NCBI GenBank assembly: GCA_019671005.1
Contig: CM033712.1
Location: 74,784,479 to 74,848,478, forward strand
DNA: 64,000 nucleotides
Direction of reading: 5' to 3'
From: Hibiscus mutabilis
Lineage: Eukaryota; Streptophyta; Magnoliopsida; Malvales; Malvaceae
In this document: positions 23,076 to 33,942 of the stretch, piece after piece
Layout: the number at the start of each line of letters is the position of its first letter
Position numbering within the stretch: position 1 is the first letter of the stretch
Made by a program: the position numbers and the translations under genes
The notes under the pieces: generated by a model
What the model was told of the DNA's origin: nothing
The model's input: the letters and a program-made list of their open reading frames with translations, nothing else
Databases searched by the model: none

Positions 23076-23559
23076 TTAAGCAAGGTCAGGGATTCGAATC
23101 TCGACATTACAAATGAAAAAACTGGATTGAAAAGTTGTATTCATATTGGTTTGCCCAATGAGTTGAATACTGACGATTAAACAAAAAAAAATCAGAACAG
23201 ATAAATCAATAAGATAATCAAATAACAAAAGTTAAGTACAAAGACAACGTCAAAACTAATTCTTAAAAGAGAAAAGAAAATACTACGAAAAAAACATGTC
23301 ACAAGAATATGTCAAGGATCATGACAAAATACGGTAACAATATTTTTTTTTATAGTTTATATTTATTTTATGGTCCAATTCGAACTAAACTATTTAATTG
23401 TGAATACTCATTTCGTATAATTTATAATTCCTAATGTAAGTTTCGTACTTAAATTATTTCAAATTCATTTTTTTGGATTAAAATTAGGAGAAAATTTTCT
23501 TTCCATTCTCCTAGGTAAAAATTACTTAAAAATAGAAAAAAATATTATTTTAAAGGTTA
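23076..23559. other. AT-rich non-coding stretch
   Basis: No gene or element end recognised; probable decayed flank of the CNL relic. Confidence 0.45.
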
Positions 23560-23805
23560 AACTTTGATACACAAGTAGTGTAAAAAAATTTACACAACCC
23601 TTCATATTTAAACTAAAAAATCTAAAACCTTAATCATTAATCCTAATACCTTAAATCCTAAACTCTAAAGCCTAAACTCTAAATTCTAACTACAAACCCT
23701 AAATTCTACACCTTACAATCTAAGCCCCTAAACCCTAACATAAACCCCTAAACTCTAAAATTAAAAGACTTGTATAAACTAGACTGTATCAAAGTATTTT
23801 CTTTA
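23560..23805. mobile_element. Small TIR element filled with telomere-like repeats, copy 1
   Basis: Left end: actttgatacacaagtagtg, then tttacacaa. Right end: the inverted form, ttgtataaacta then tgtatcaaagta. Between them lie about 25 degenerate CCCTAAA-type units (taaaccctaa, cctaaactctaaa). Confidence 0.75.
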
Positions 23806-23892
23806 TTTTAGTTTTAAAAAAACGTAAAATTGTATTCCTTAAAAAATTATTCCTTTTAAAAGGTGTAATGTTAAAAGGTCAATACATTAATA

Positions 23893-24112
23893 AAATTATG
23901 GGAAATACTTTGATACGCAAGCTTGTATAAAGTTTACACAAGCCTCTTAATTTTAGGGTTTAGAGATTTAGGTTGTGATTTAGGGTTTATGTTGTAGGGT
24001 ATAAAATTTAAGGCTTATGGTTAGAATTTAGAGTTTATAGTTTAAGATTTAGGTTTTAGGGTGTTAGGGTTAGGGATTTGTGTATCAAAATATAACTCTA
24101 AAATTATAGTAT
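23893..24112. mobile_element. Small TIR element filled with telomere-like repeats, copy 2 (opposite orientation)
   Basis: Starts aaatactttgatacgcaagc, continues with TTTAGGG-type units (tttagggtttagagattta), and ends ttgtgtatcaaaatata. Same ends as copies 1 and 3, but the core is inverted. Confidence 0.75.
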
Positions 24113-24350
24113 GTGTTATATTTTGATACGCAAGTTGTGTAAAAAAATTTACACAACTCTTCATATTTAAACTATAAAATATAAATCACTATCCCTAATA
24201 CTCTAAATCCTAAATTATAAACTCTAAACTTCAAGTTCTAACCATAAACACTAAATTTTAAAGTGTATAACATAAACCCCTAAACCATAAACCACAACCT
24301 AAACCCCTAAACTCTAAAAACCTTGTGTATCAAAGTATTTTTTCTCATAT
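24113..24350. mobile_element. Small TIR element filled with telomere-like repeats, copy 3
   Basis: Directly abuts copy 2. Begins tattttgatacgcaagttgt, has CCCTAAA-type units, and ends ccttgtgtatcaaagtattt. Three copies in 800 bases form a local cluster. Confidence 0.75.
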
Positions 24351-24399
24351 CAAAGTATTTTCCAAATTATATTTCGAGTGCTATAAAAATATTATAGTT

Positions 24400-25456
24400 C
24401 AAATTCGTCATAGAGAAAACATTTCTAACTTCGCCCTCGAACTTAAACAAATTTCACCTACAAGACAAAGGAAATGTTGATTCATTTTCTTCTCATTTAT
24501 ATAATAAAGTGCAATAGAATGAATCGTTTTACAAGAAGCGAAGGAGACTCTCCATTTGAGCAAAATAGTTGGCATGAAAACAGTAGACCAGTAAGTGTAA
24601 TGTGAAAAAAAAGGGATTTCCGAGTGTTTGCAGGTGTGTGAAGGTGGCAGTCTTGAGTTTTCCACTGCTAACATTAATATGGCTGTGCATTAGGTGATGG
24701 TGGACGATCATGTGGCAGGGACTGTAAACCAGAGCCACATTACCATGCCTAAGTAGAGCCATAAATCGAAGCAGCCACTCGCACCAGCACTCATTCGACA
24801 CAAGCCTCCACTGATACCTCTCCTAAGGGCATCTTTTTGCAGATCCATCAGCCAACTAATCAAAGAAATAACACCCTGGGATGAAAGATATGGAACAAAC
24901 ATGATTATGTGCTATAAGTAGTGACTTGTATTGCTAGGGAACAGAAGAAAGTGCAAAACAGCAAGCAAAAGTTTCAATTGTTTTATCACAAGTGTCTTTC
25001 CATTGTGCTTGAATAATGGTTTTACAAATAGGAAATCATGAAGGGCTCCAAACGAGACGTCACATTGGGATGATTCCCAGCACTCCTTTGGCCGCACAAC
25101 AAGAGAGAGATGTGAGTATGCTCAAATTATGATCTCAGAAGTAGCAAGAGAAAGATTGAAATTTGTGGAGAAAGTGAGACAGTACTCTCTATTATTTTAT
25201 TCATGTAAAAGACTCGTAATATCTTCAATAGAAGACCGAGTCTTTATACAAGTATTGACCAGCTTAGAGTTGGTTAAAACAGTATCCTAACAGACTGCCT
25301 AACTGTTTCTACCAAGCTCTAACGGCCTTCACCTCCAATGGTGCAGCACAAACCAACCTGAACTACTTAGACTTAGCTGCACTCATTGTCAAACTAAGAA
25401 CAGAGTTTTAACTAGTATATTAAAAGCTATACTTGTCTTGACTTGACTTTCATAGT
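24400..25456. other. 3' flank of the CNL pseudogene
   Basis: Several overlapping minus-strand frames (24408-25097) show no family features. The block cactcctttggc followed by aagagagaga at 25081-25110 recurs at 22335-22370 next to the other CNL relic, so this is shared CNL 3' flank. Nothing else recognised. Confidence 0.5.
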
Positions 25457-28052
25457 CTAACATGCTCGGACATTATCAAGTTGAGGAAGATTAAGAGGCA
25501 TCCTTTTTAATTTCAGACAATCTACTACCACAAGTCTTTCAAGAGAATCACAAACCACTACTGCATCGACACTGCAAATGCTCTTCAATTCCGGTAGATT
25601 GCGCAGCACCAATTCCTTTAATTGTGGAAGATGAAATTCCATGGTAACCTTTCCTCTTTCCTCTGATTCAACTTCTGATTCTATTATTTGCTCCACTAGT
25701 TTACACCGGCTAACTGTAAGCCGTTGTAAATTTAGCGGCACACAGCTTGGAGAGAACAATTTTTTCATACTACATCCATCTATATTAAGAAATTTAAGAC
25801 AGGAAACGCCCCCAAGTGAGACTTGGATAAACTTGGAGGAAAGCGGGTATTCACTACAATAGAAATTGAACTTCTTAATATACAATTCCTCAGTGTCACG
25901 GGGAAGCATAATCTGATCAGTATAAATATCACAACCACATAATTGAATGCATTTTCTTTTACTATTTACCTCCACCCATGGTCCTTTACCCACTAAGATG
26001 TTGTATTCACTAGGTTCTTCTCGACCAATTAAACCTTGGACATACAGATTTAAGTTGTGCAAGTCGTAAAACCTCCCATTAAGGAATTCCAGTTTGTTCA
26101 ATTCATGAACCTCTTTTCCTCTTATCAATATTTTGCCAACAATCAAGTCTTGAAGGCTAGAAAGTCTCAACAACATTCCATCGGGATCACAATTAGGTTA
26201 TCAATCCAACTCAGATTTAGGTACTTGAGACTCAACAAGTTTTTCATCCCATAAGGGACTGACTTGATATTTGTTCCTTGAAGGTCCAACTTCTTTAAAA
26301 CTCGAAGATTTGACAAGGATGGCACATTCTCTAAATATCGACAGTTGGTAAGCAATAGTGCAGTGAGATTCTTCAAATTTGCTATTGAATCTAGGAGACC
26401 CTTGATAGGATTTTTAGAAAGATCAAGAATCTTGAGTCCATGCATGTGCACGAAGAAGCCTTCTGGAATACTCTCTATACCACAAGCAGTTAACAACAAT
26501 CTTGAGAGCCGGGGACACATCGGGGGTGACATTCCTGAGGGATAAGGAACTTTTAAACCCCAATTCTCCATCAATGAAACCTTCTCCAGATCCTTGTTCC
26601 ACGCTTGCACATCCAGTGGCTTAGTTAATCGCATACCAGCTTTTACTAAGAATCGAGATGTTCCACTTGTGATATGCAATGCCATGTCCCTCACAAGATC
26701 GTGCATCTTTATGCGTCTTCTATTGTCTCTTTTAGTAACAACTTCTAACAAACTATTATTTATGAGTCGATTCAATATTGCATAGCCCTTGTCACACTCT
26801 GCTTGCCTGCTATCCATTTCATCCACAAGCCCTTCATCAATCCAAAGTTGAATAAGATGTGACTCTTCGATAATGCAATCTTCAGGATATAATGCACAGC
26901 TGAGGAAACACTGTTGAAGTTTTAGATCCTGTAACGATCATAACTAAACTGCAACTGCCGGAACACCTCATCTTCCAATCCATTAACACTTTTTTTGCCT
27001 AGACTTAATTCCCTTAGTGCATTCCTCCATTCAGAAAGGTCATCAATTCCTTTCATACTGGCAGCTACTGTAATTATTCCCAAGGGCAAACCCGCACAAC
27101 GCTCTGCAACTGATTTTGCAACTGGCTTCAATCCTGGAATATTTAGAATATCCACACCTACTTTTTCCGCGAACAAGTTCCAAGCCTCTTCTTCCACCAG
27201 AGGCTTTACTTTAATTATTCTACAACCCACTTGTCGGCACACATCAAATGATCGTGTTGTTAACACTAATTTACTCCCAACAGACGGCTCTGGAATTCCT
27301 ATTATCTCAAGGGAAATCTTCTCCCATAGGTCATCCAAGATCATCACAAACCTACTCTTTCGAGACAATGTTTCAAACAGTATCCCTGCCCTTGTCATTT
27401 CATCTTCATCACCAGAAAAAGTTACTCCGATTTTAGTCGCAATGTCTTTCTGGAGTTTAGCAGTACTCATCTCCTTGGTTACAGTGATCCAAATCACAGT
27501 ATCGAACTTCGTTGCCTCTGATACAAGTTGATTGTTTATAACCTTCATGATGCTTGTTTTCCCCACTCCACCCATCCCCCAAACACCAATCTTTAGAACC
27601 CCATCATCCATCAAGCACTGCCAAATATCATCTGCACAGGCCTTTGCAGCTTCACCAGATAAACTTTTTGTCGACAAAACTTGCCCAATCCATTGAGGAT
27701 TGTCAACCACCAAACCTTCATTAAACTTACCTTGTTGAATAATAAGTTGTTCAACTTCCTTTATTGTCTTTAACACGTCTTCAGTGCGAAATCCACGTGT
27801 AAGAGCACTGCTTTCACCAATTCTTCCATCAAGCTCTTGTACTTGGCCATTAATTCTTTCGACATTTTCCAACCATATCTGGACTTCCATCTTGAGTTTC
27901 TTTCTTGGCCGCAGCTCTGTGCTCATTATAGATTCTGTATCTTCCTTTAGACCTTTCAATTCCTTTAATTTCCTCTTAAGGTCCTTCATATGCCGATCAA
28001 GGCTTCTATAATTGTCCAATTGTTTATCAATCTTACTCAGAACAAAATCCAT
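25457..28052 (-). pseudogene. Near-full-length CNL (CC-NBS-LRR, RPS5/RPS2-like) with two single-base deletions
   Basis: These proteins are intracellular immune receptors that sense pathogen effectors and trigger defence. Part 1 (28052-26922): a coiled coil without the EDVID motif (residues about 1-110), P-loop GMGGVGKT (159-166), kinase-2 VMILDDLWE (236-244), RNBS-B GSKLVLTTRS (259-268) and GLPL (321-324). The frame breaks after QLQFSYDR, where one base is missing at about 26932-26935; reading on in the next frame gives the RNBS-D motif CFLSCALYPED. Part 2 (26826-26167) has MHD (KMHDLVRDMALHI) and LRRs such as LKILDLSKNPI. A second one-base loss at about 26183 shifts the frame again. Part 3 (26176-25457) is the remaining LRRs to the stop. 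About 860 codons in total, the usual size. An acceptor-like ttacag directly precedes the ATG context, matching a 5' UTR intron. Sequencing error cannot be excluded, but two breaks suggest a young pseudogene. Confidence 0.93.
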
Positions 28053-28560
28053 GGCTGTAAGTCAAGAATGCCACATAACATGCAATATGTTAGAATCTAA
28101 AGATTGCATCAACAGGTGTATGTATCTAGACGTGGCTAATAAAGAACGGTATGATGTGCCTAATGGGACCTTGGAAGCGTTGAACTGTAGTTGTAAGTTA
28201 GAACACAAATGACAAATCCTAAAAAAAAAAAAACCTATCAAACATCTTAGTGACCTGTGTCATGAATTCTTGATTTCAACACCTACTGAGACACAAGTAT
28301 AGATACGATCTTCCTAAAACATGAAGCTTGAAGCATGAAAAGGAATCTAGTATATTGCAGCTTATGAGCTTTGAAAGAACAATGAAAATGTGAAATGCAA
28401 TAAATAACACTTCTGACTAACTTGTTCGGAGATGACGACCGGCGAGAACCAAAAAGAAGAAGACCGGCAAATGAAGTTCCTTGCTTGCAGATAATATGAG
28501 GACACACACACTGCTTGAAAAGGGCCACTCCAATGGGTTTTCTCTGCCTGCCTTTGCTAA
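28053..28560 (-). promoter_or_regulatory. CNL 5' leader with probable intron in the 5' UTR
   Basis: The minus strand reads ...ctccgaacaa, then a gttagt donor near 28430. About 365 bases later comes ttgacttacag, an acceptor just upstream of ccATGG (the ATG begins at 28052). The same order, with the same blocks (ttgccggtcttcttc, cttgcttgcagataatatga), recurs near 40.1-41.9 kb and 44.0-44.6 kb. The leader and intron are therefore an ancestral part of this CNL family. Confidence 0.6.
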
Positions 28561-28669
28561 GACTTGATTCCAGTTTCAGGGAAGCCTCCTATGGAAATGG
28601 AACTCTTGGAAAGATATAAGCAAGGCTGGTCCATTGACTTTATCGTGTTCACATCATTTTCTTCTCTTT

Positions 28670-28910
28670 TTAAGGGTAAACTACAACGAAGATCATGCAA
28701 TTATAAATGAGATTACATTTAAGTCACTCAATTAATATTACGGTTATATTTGGGTCACTCTGACCATTAAATGTTAACGTTCGATTGAGTATAATAACAG
28801 TTTTAGCTCTTAAAATTTTTATATTCTATTAATTTAGACTAAATTTAAAATGATTCAATAAATTTAACTTTTCATATTAAAAAAACATATCAATTTAGTC
28901 ATTTTTTCTA
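28670..28910. repeat. Eroded end of a gggtaaact-type TIR element
   Basis: aagggtaaactacaa followed by aagtcactcaatt and tgggtcactctgacc matches the end style of the MULE-like elements at 45327 and 57806. The partner end was not found. Confidence 0.4.
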
Positions 28911-28914
28911 CTGC

Positions 28915-29640
28915 CCACCACGATGGCATATTCACGAAGCTTTTCTCGACCATTTAAGACTTGGACATACTTGTTCTAGAAGGAGACTTAATTAAAAATA
29001 TTTAAATTTTTTAAAATATAATAAATTTTTTTAAATTTTTTAAAGAGATCAAATTGAAAATAATTAAATTTTCAATGAGGTCCGCATTCCATTCTTGCAC
29101 ATCTGCTGGCTCCGCTAGTCTCATGCCAGCCTTTACCAAATATTGATGATGTTCTGCTTCTGCACTTGCTACGATATGTAACTAGAAACGGACAGTGTTG
29201 AGGGCAAGAGGAGGCCTTGCACTCCCCAAAGAAATTTTGGACAATTAAGTTTTGGCCCCTCAATTTTTAAAAATAATTTAATTTGACACCTTCAAAAAAT
29301 TTAAAATCTCATTAAGATTTAATTTCTTTAAATATTTTTAATTAAATCATTTTTTAAATTTTCTCATCAAGTCTTAGTTTTTAAAAATTTTAATTAGACC
29401 TTCAAAATTTTAAATTAAACCTTTCAAAAATTTTAAAAAATTTAGTTTATATTTCCAAAACTTTCAAAAATTTTAATTAAGTTCCCTCAACTTATCTTAT
29501 CAAGATCCTCCCATGTATGTAATGCCATGTCTCTTACAAAATCATGCATTTTGACACATCTTCCATTGTCCCTTTCCGTAAAAACTTCTAAGGAACAGCT
29601 ATTTATGAGTCTCTGCATTATTTGCACGACTCCTATCAAA
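28915..29640 (-). pseudogene. Decayed CNL relic, MHD/linker and LRR pieces
   Basis: Three minus-strand pieces match parts of the neighbouring CNL. 29640-29500 reads the ARC2 end with VKMHDFVRDMALH. 29200-29075 reads VKAGMRLAEPADVQEWN. 28985-28915 matches the linker motif VQGLNGREK. AT-rich inserts (about 29205-29500, with repeated aaattttaaa phrases) separate them. With the coiled-coil pieces at 29885-30232 and 38131-38365, this is one dismembered CNL copy that has lost its NB subdomain. Confidence 0.75.
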
Positions 29641-29884
29641 CTTCTAAGGAACCTGAGAGATGGACCTTCAAACTTAAAGTTTAAGAGAAAAGAATCTTAA
29701 CGTGTTTATCGCTTTTTAATCTCATGTAAATCTTTAGAGTTCAAGATAGAACTCATTAGTGAATTGGAAAATTCTTATTATAGATGTTAAAGTAGTGGAT
29801 GTAGACCTTGGTTGAGAAGGTCGAACCACTCTAAAATCGATCAAGTCAAATTATCCATTTCTTTTATTGGGTTTTGCTTTTCAA

Positions 29885-30232
29885 CTTCACAAGATCTTTA
29901 CACATTTTGAAATTATCCACTCTAAAATCGACATGCAGTTTTCTTGGATCAAAGCTTTCCTTTGTTTAGCAATGAAACTATCCACTATAAACCGAAACTC
30001 CTCGCTGCTCATCTCATCCGGCGATTTCCTTGGCGGCTTAGTCCTTAAAACCACCAGCTCTCGGCCCATCATTGCCGTTTCCGATCTTTCGAGATTGTCA
30101 ACCACCAAATCTTCATGAAATTGATGAGCTTGTTGAATAAGTTGTTGAACTTCTTCCTCCTTCGTGCAAACATTCTTCACAAGAATTCCACAAGAGAAAA
30201 AACTGCTGGCTTCAACGTTAGATTCAAGGTTA
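29885..30232 (-). pseudogene. CNL coiled-coil segment, second part (split by a retrotransposon)
   Basis: The minus strand reads KEEEVQQLIQQAHQFHEDLV, then VDNLERSE, equivalent to residues about 97-120 of the intact-looking CNL. After the element and one copy of the GGTTA duplication are removed, it continues directly from the N-terminal piece at 38131-38365. Beyond VDNL the similarity fades and no P-loop is present. Confidence 0.8.
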
Positions 30233-30501
30233 TGATGCTAGCTGAAACTAAGGTTGAGCAAGAAAGCAAGGATTACAGCACAGAAATGGAGATAAAGACG
30301 ATAGATGATTGTATTTCCAGAAAAGAAAGAGATAAGACAGGGAAATTTTCTAATATCCAGACATGCCCTAATCTGGTAAGTATTCCCTTACTTAATACAA
30401 TCTAAACGACATCGTTTCAGCAAGGATAAAACAACATTCATCACAGCTATTATTGAAATAAAACGACTGTGTTTTGACTTAAACGTAAAAGGCCTGTATC
30501 A
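30233..30501 (-). repeat. 3' LTR of the Reina-type element
   Basis: Plus-strand ends TGATGCTAGC...GGCCTGTATCA. Matches 37861-38125 with about 14 substitutions and a 4-base indel. A GGAGAAGGGAGTG-type polypurine tract (minus strand, 30502-30520) lies next to it. Confidence 0.92.
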
Positions 30502-30519
30502 ACACTCCCTTCTCCAAGA

Positions 30520-31760
30520 GAATCCTTGTCCTCAAGGATTGAAATGAGGAAATTTATGTTGTAGCTTGTAGAACAATTCCCAAGTAGCATTCCCGGAAAG
30601 GAATTTGTCCACTTCACCAACACTTCAGTAATAGTTCGTTTTCCTTTCTTGACCATCCTTCGATCCATGATACTCAATGGCTCATTCACAATGGTTCCAT
30701 CTGATCCAACGACAGGTAAATTAGATTGCAGCCGGGCTGCTCCTATATGCTTCTTAAGCTGAGACACATGGAAGGTAGGGTGTACTCTTGAGCCATCTGG
30801 AAGCTTCAGTTTATATGCAACTTTTCCCACTTGTTCAATGATGAGAAATGGCCCAAACCACCTGGGGGCAAGCTTCTGATTTGTCCAAGATTGCACAGAT
30901 TGTTGGCGATAAAGTTGCAGTTTTAAATATACCCAATCTCCTATTGCAAACTGTTTATCACTCCTTCTCTTATCCGCTTGCTTCTTCATTCTCTCCTTAG
31001 ACTTCTGAAGATAGAACTTAAACATCTTAATTGCAGCTTCCCGAGCTTGTAGACTCCTATCCACCGAGGCAACCAAAGACTCACCAGTTAAATAGGGTAA
31101 ATGAACGACAGACTCTTGTCCATGCAATGCTTGATAAGGGGTAGTGTTTATAGCTGTTTGATGAAAGGTGTTATACCACCATTCTGCTAAAGATAACCAG
31201 CAGCTCTATCCCCTTGGGGACTCCCCTGTCATGCATCTCAAATATGTCTCAAGGCATCGATTAACAACCTCAGTTTGTCCATCCGTTTCAGGATGATAAG
31301 CTGTTGAAGGAGTCAAGGTCACTCCAAGCTTACCAAAAAGCTCCTTCCAGAAGGTACTCATAAATACCTTGTCCCTGTCACAAACAATACTCTTAGGCAA
31401 CCCATGTAACTTGAATACATTGTCCATAAACTCTTGAGCAACAATTAAAGCTATGAATGGATGAGATAAAACCACAAAGTGTGCATATTTAGTCAATCTA
31501 TCTACTACCATAAAAATAGTATCTTTGCTCTCCGACTTGGGTAAACCCTTAATAAAATTCATGCTTGTCGATGACCATATCTTATTTGGAGTAGGTAGGG
31601 GTTGCAGCAGTTCATATTTCAAGTGATTATCATACTTATTTTGTTGGCAGGTTCCACACTCTCAGACCAGCCTTCTGACTGCCTTTTTCATACCCTTCCA
31701 ATAGAGGCAAGTGGACATTCTTTTGCTAGTGCCATCAGCTTCAGAGTGGCCACCAAGAGG
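30520..31760 (-). pseudogene. Integrase and chromodomain-like tail of the Reina-type element
   Basis: Minus strand: remnant zinc-binding CGTCQQNK preceded by a stop, then the integrase core. The first acidic residue of the D-D-E triad is Asn (TSMNFIKGL; codon 31557-31559). The second (VCDRDKVF) and third (TDGQTEVVNRCLE) are present. A stop falls before about 31200. The distal part (31127-30550) has WFGPFLIIEQVG, HPTFHVSQLKK and a C-terminal DRRMVKKGKRTITEVLVKW chromodomain-like start. The lost Asp makes activity unlikely. Confidence 0.85.
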
Positions 31761-32172
31761 TGACCGATGAAACATCTCAATTAACTTTGTTTGCAGCTCA
31801 CCATTCTCACCAACCACCAATTTTTCCTTCCTCTTTAACAGTGTACCATCCCATGAATACTTAGGATGAGAAGCTGGATCTTGAATTAACTAAGAAATAA
31901 TCTTTTGAAGTTTCATGTCAAGTGTCCAAGATAAACAGAGTATATCTACCCAATCAGTGTTGAAACTATTGATTGCCATGAATTGCCCTTGGGAGAATTT
32001 TGGGTCCCTTGATAAAGCATCTACAATAGTATTACTGCCCCCTTTTCCTATAGCAAACTTCAAAATCGAAGCCCATCATCTTGCCCACCCAAAGCTGCTG
32101 AGCTGGAGTAGTAGCCTGGTTACTAATAAAAAATCTGAGACTTTGGTGATCCATTCTGATTTTAAAATGTCT

Positions 32173-33420
32173 TTACACTAGATAAGGTGCCCATTTCTTG
32201 ACAGCTAAGATCACTGCCAACATTTCATTCTCATAAATGGATAAAACCCGATGCTTTACTCCTAGCTCTTTACTAAAATAAGCAAGAGGTCTACTTTCCT
32301 GAAGCAACACAGCTCCCACCCCACAAGTAGAGGCATCAATTTCAACTACAAATTGCTTCTTAAAATCAGAGAGGGCAAGTACATGGGCTTTAATCATGGT
32401 TGCCTTTAACTATCAGAATGTTGCTTCGGCCTCAGAGTTCCATCCCCAAGAATCTTTCTTGAGCAGTTCTGTCAAAGGTTTAACCAACCCTCCAAACCCC
32501 TTAATGAACCTTCTATAATAGCCTGAGAGTCCCAAAAACCCTCGTAGCTCCTTAATATTTGAGGGTGTGCCCCAATCCAAAATACACTGGACCTTTCCCT
32601 TATCCATAGAAATGAATCAACCAGAAATGGTGTAACCCAGATATTCCATCTCTGTGACACCAAAAGTGCACTTACTCCACTTTGCAAAGAGTTGATAATG
32701 CTTCAAAAGTTCCAAGACCTCTCTAAGGTGCCTCCAGTGATCTGCCCAAGTTTCTGAGTAAACTAATATATTATCGAAGAAAACCAAGACAGTCTTCCTC
32801 AATAACTTCTTAAAAATGGAATTCATTAGGCCTTGGAATGTTGCAGGAGCGTTTGTTAAGCCAAATGGAATAACCAAGAACTCGTAGTGTCCTTCATGAG
32901 TCTTGAAAGCAGTCTTGTGTACATCTGGTTCCCACATCCTTATCTGATGGTAGCCTGAGCGAAGATCCAACTTAGAAAAAAAATCTTGCAGCCCTAAGTT
33001 CATCAAGTAGTTTTTCAATAATAGGAATGAGAAACTTATCCTTCAATGTTAGTTGGTTGAGCTGTCTATAATCAATGCAAAGCCTCCAGGTTCCATCTTT
33101 CTTTTTAACCATCACAATGAGGGATGCAAAGGAACTGACACTATCTCTGATGATACCAGTTTGCAACATCTCCTGGACCAACCTTTTAATTTCATTATTT
33201 TGAACTGTAAGATACCTGTAGGGCCTAATTTTCCCAACAGCTTGCTCATCCTGCAGCACAATTCTGTGTTCATGCCCTCGGTAAGGAGGTAATTCTTTTG
33301 GCTCCTTGAAGATTATAGCAAACTCATTCAATAATTGCTGCAACTCCTCTAATAACTCATTGTTCTTGAGTTGAACTTCAACCTAGGTCCTGGGGATAGT
33401 CCCTCCCGGTGCATATTCCT
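32173..33420 (-). pseudogene. Reverse transcriptase and RNase H of the Reina-type element
   Basis: Minus strand: SLIVMVKKKDGTWRLCIDYR (RT fingers), then a frameshift in an A8 run near 32977-32984, then LDLRSGYHQIRM and FGLTNAPATFQ. The catalytic box reads FFDNILVYS, with Asn for the second Asp (codon 32770-32772). RNase H follows with VVEIDASTCGVGAVL and SIYENEMLAV in a separate frame (32397-32173), after GFLGLSGYYRRFI. The altered catalytic box and three frame breaks make this dead. Confidence 0.88.
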
Positions 33421-33559
33421 CCCACCATATTCAAATTGCATAGTTAGCCAGCCTCGAAAAGTCCCATTGGATAGATCCTAGTGAAGAAAACCATTGCACT
33501 CCTAGGACCAGATCACACCCTTTGAGAGGTAACACCAGAAAATCAGAAGCAAAAACATG

Positions 33560-33937
33560 TCCTTGTGACTCCTAAGAGCCTTCCTTGCACAAGCCTTGGG
33601 TTTGAAGCAAACCACCATCTGCAATAGGAACCTTCAGTTGATGCCTTTTTTCTACAGTTAAGCTACATGCTTTGACCATCCCTAAACTCATAAAGTTATG
33701 TGTGCTTCCCGAGTCCACTAGGGCCACCCATTGTTGTTTCTGAATTATCACCATAATCCTCATAGTTTCACAATTCATAGACCCCAAGATTACCTGTAGA
33801 GATAATGCAAGAATGTCTGCAATTGTAGCTTGAGGATTATCAGTGTCCACATGCTCTTCACAATCCACAAACTCCTCAGTTTCACCTTCCCCATCATTCC
33901 CTTCCATCAACAGTTGGTAGAGCTGTGATCTAGTGCA
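33560..33937 (-). pseudogene. Aspartic protease segment of the Reina-type element
   Basis: Minus strand shows WVALVDSGSTHNFMS, the DSG catalytic motif of retropepsins, after an acidic linker (EGETEEFVDCEEHVD). The upstream end is cut at 33942 by the solo LTR. Its continuation, the gag zinc knuckle, is at 36847. Confidence 0.85.
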
Positions 33938-33942
33938 CTTAT

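Noticed and set aside
24529..24902. Overlapping minus-strand frames as a small gene
   Set aside because: Three frames overlap with no conserved motif, signal peptide or splice structure.
26995..27531. 178-codon plus-strand frame over the NBS domain
   Set aside because: Antisense shadow of the CNL coding sequence.
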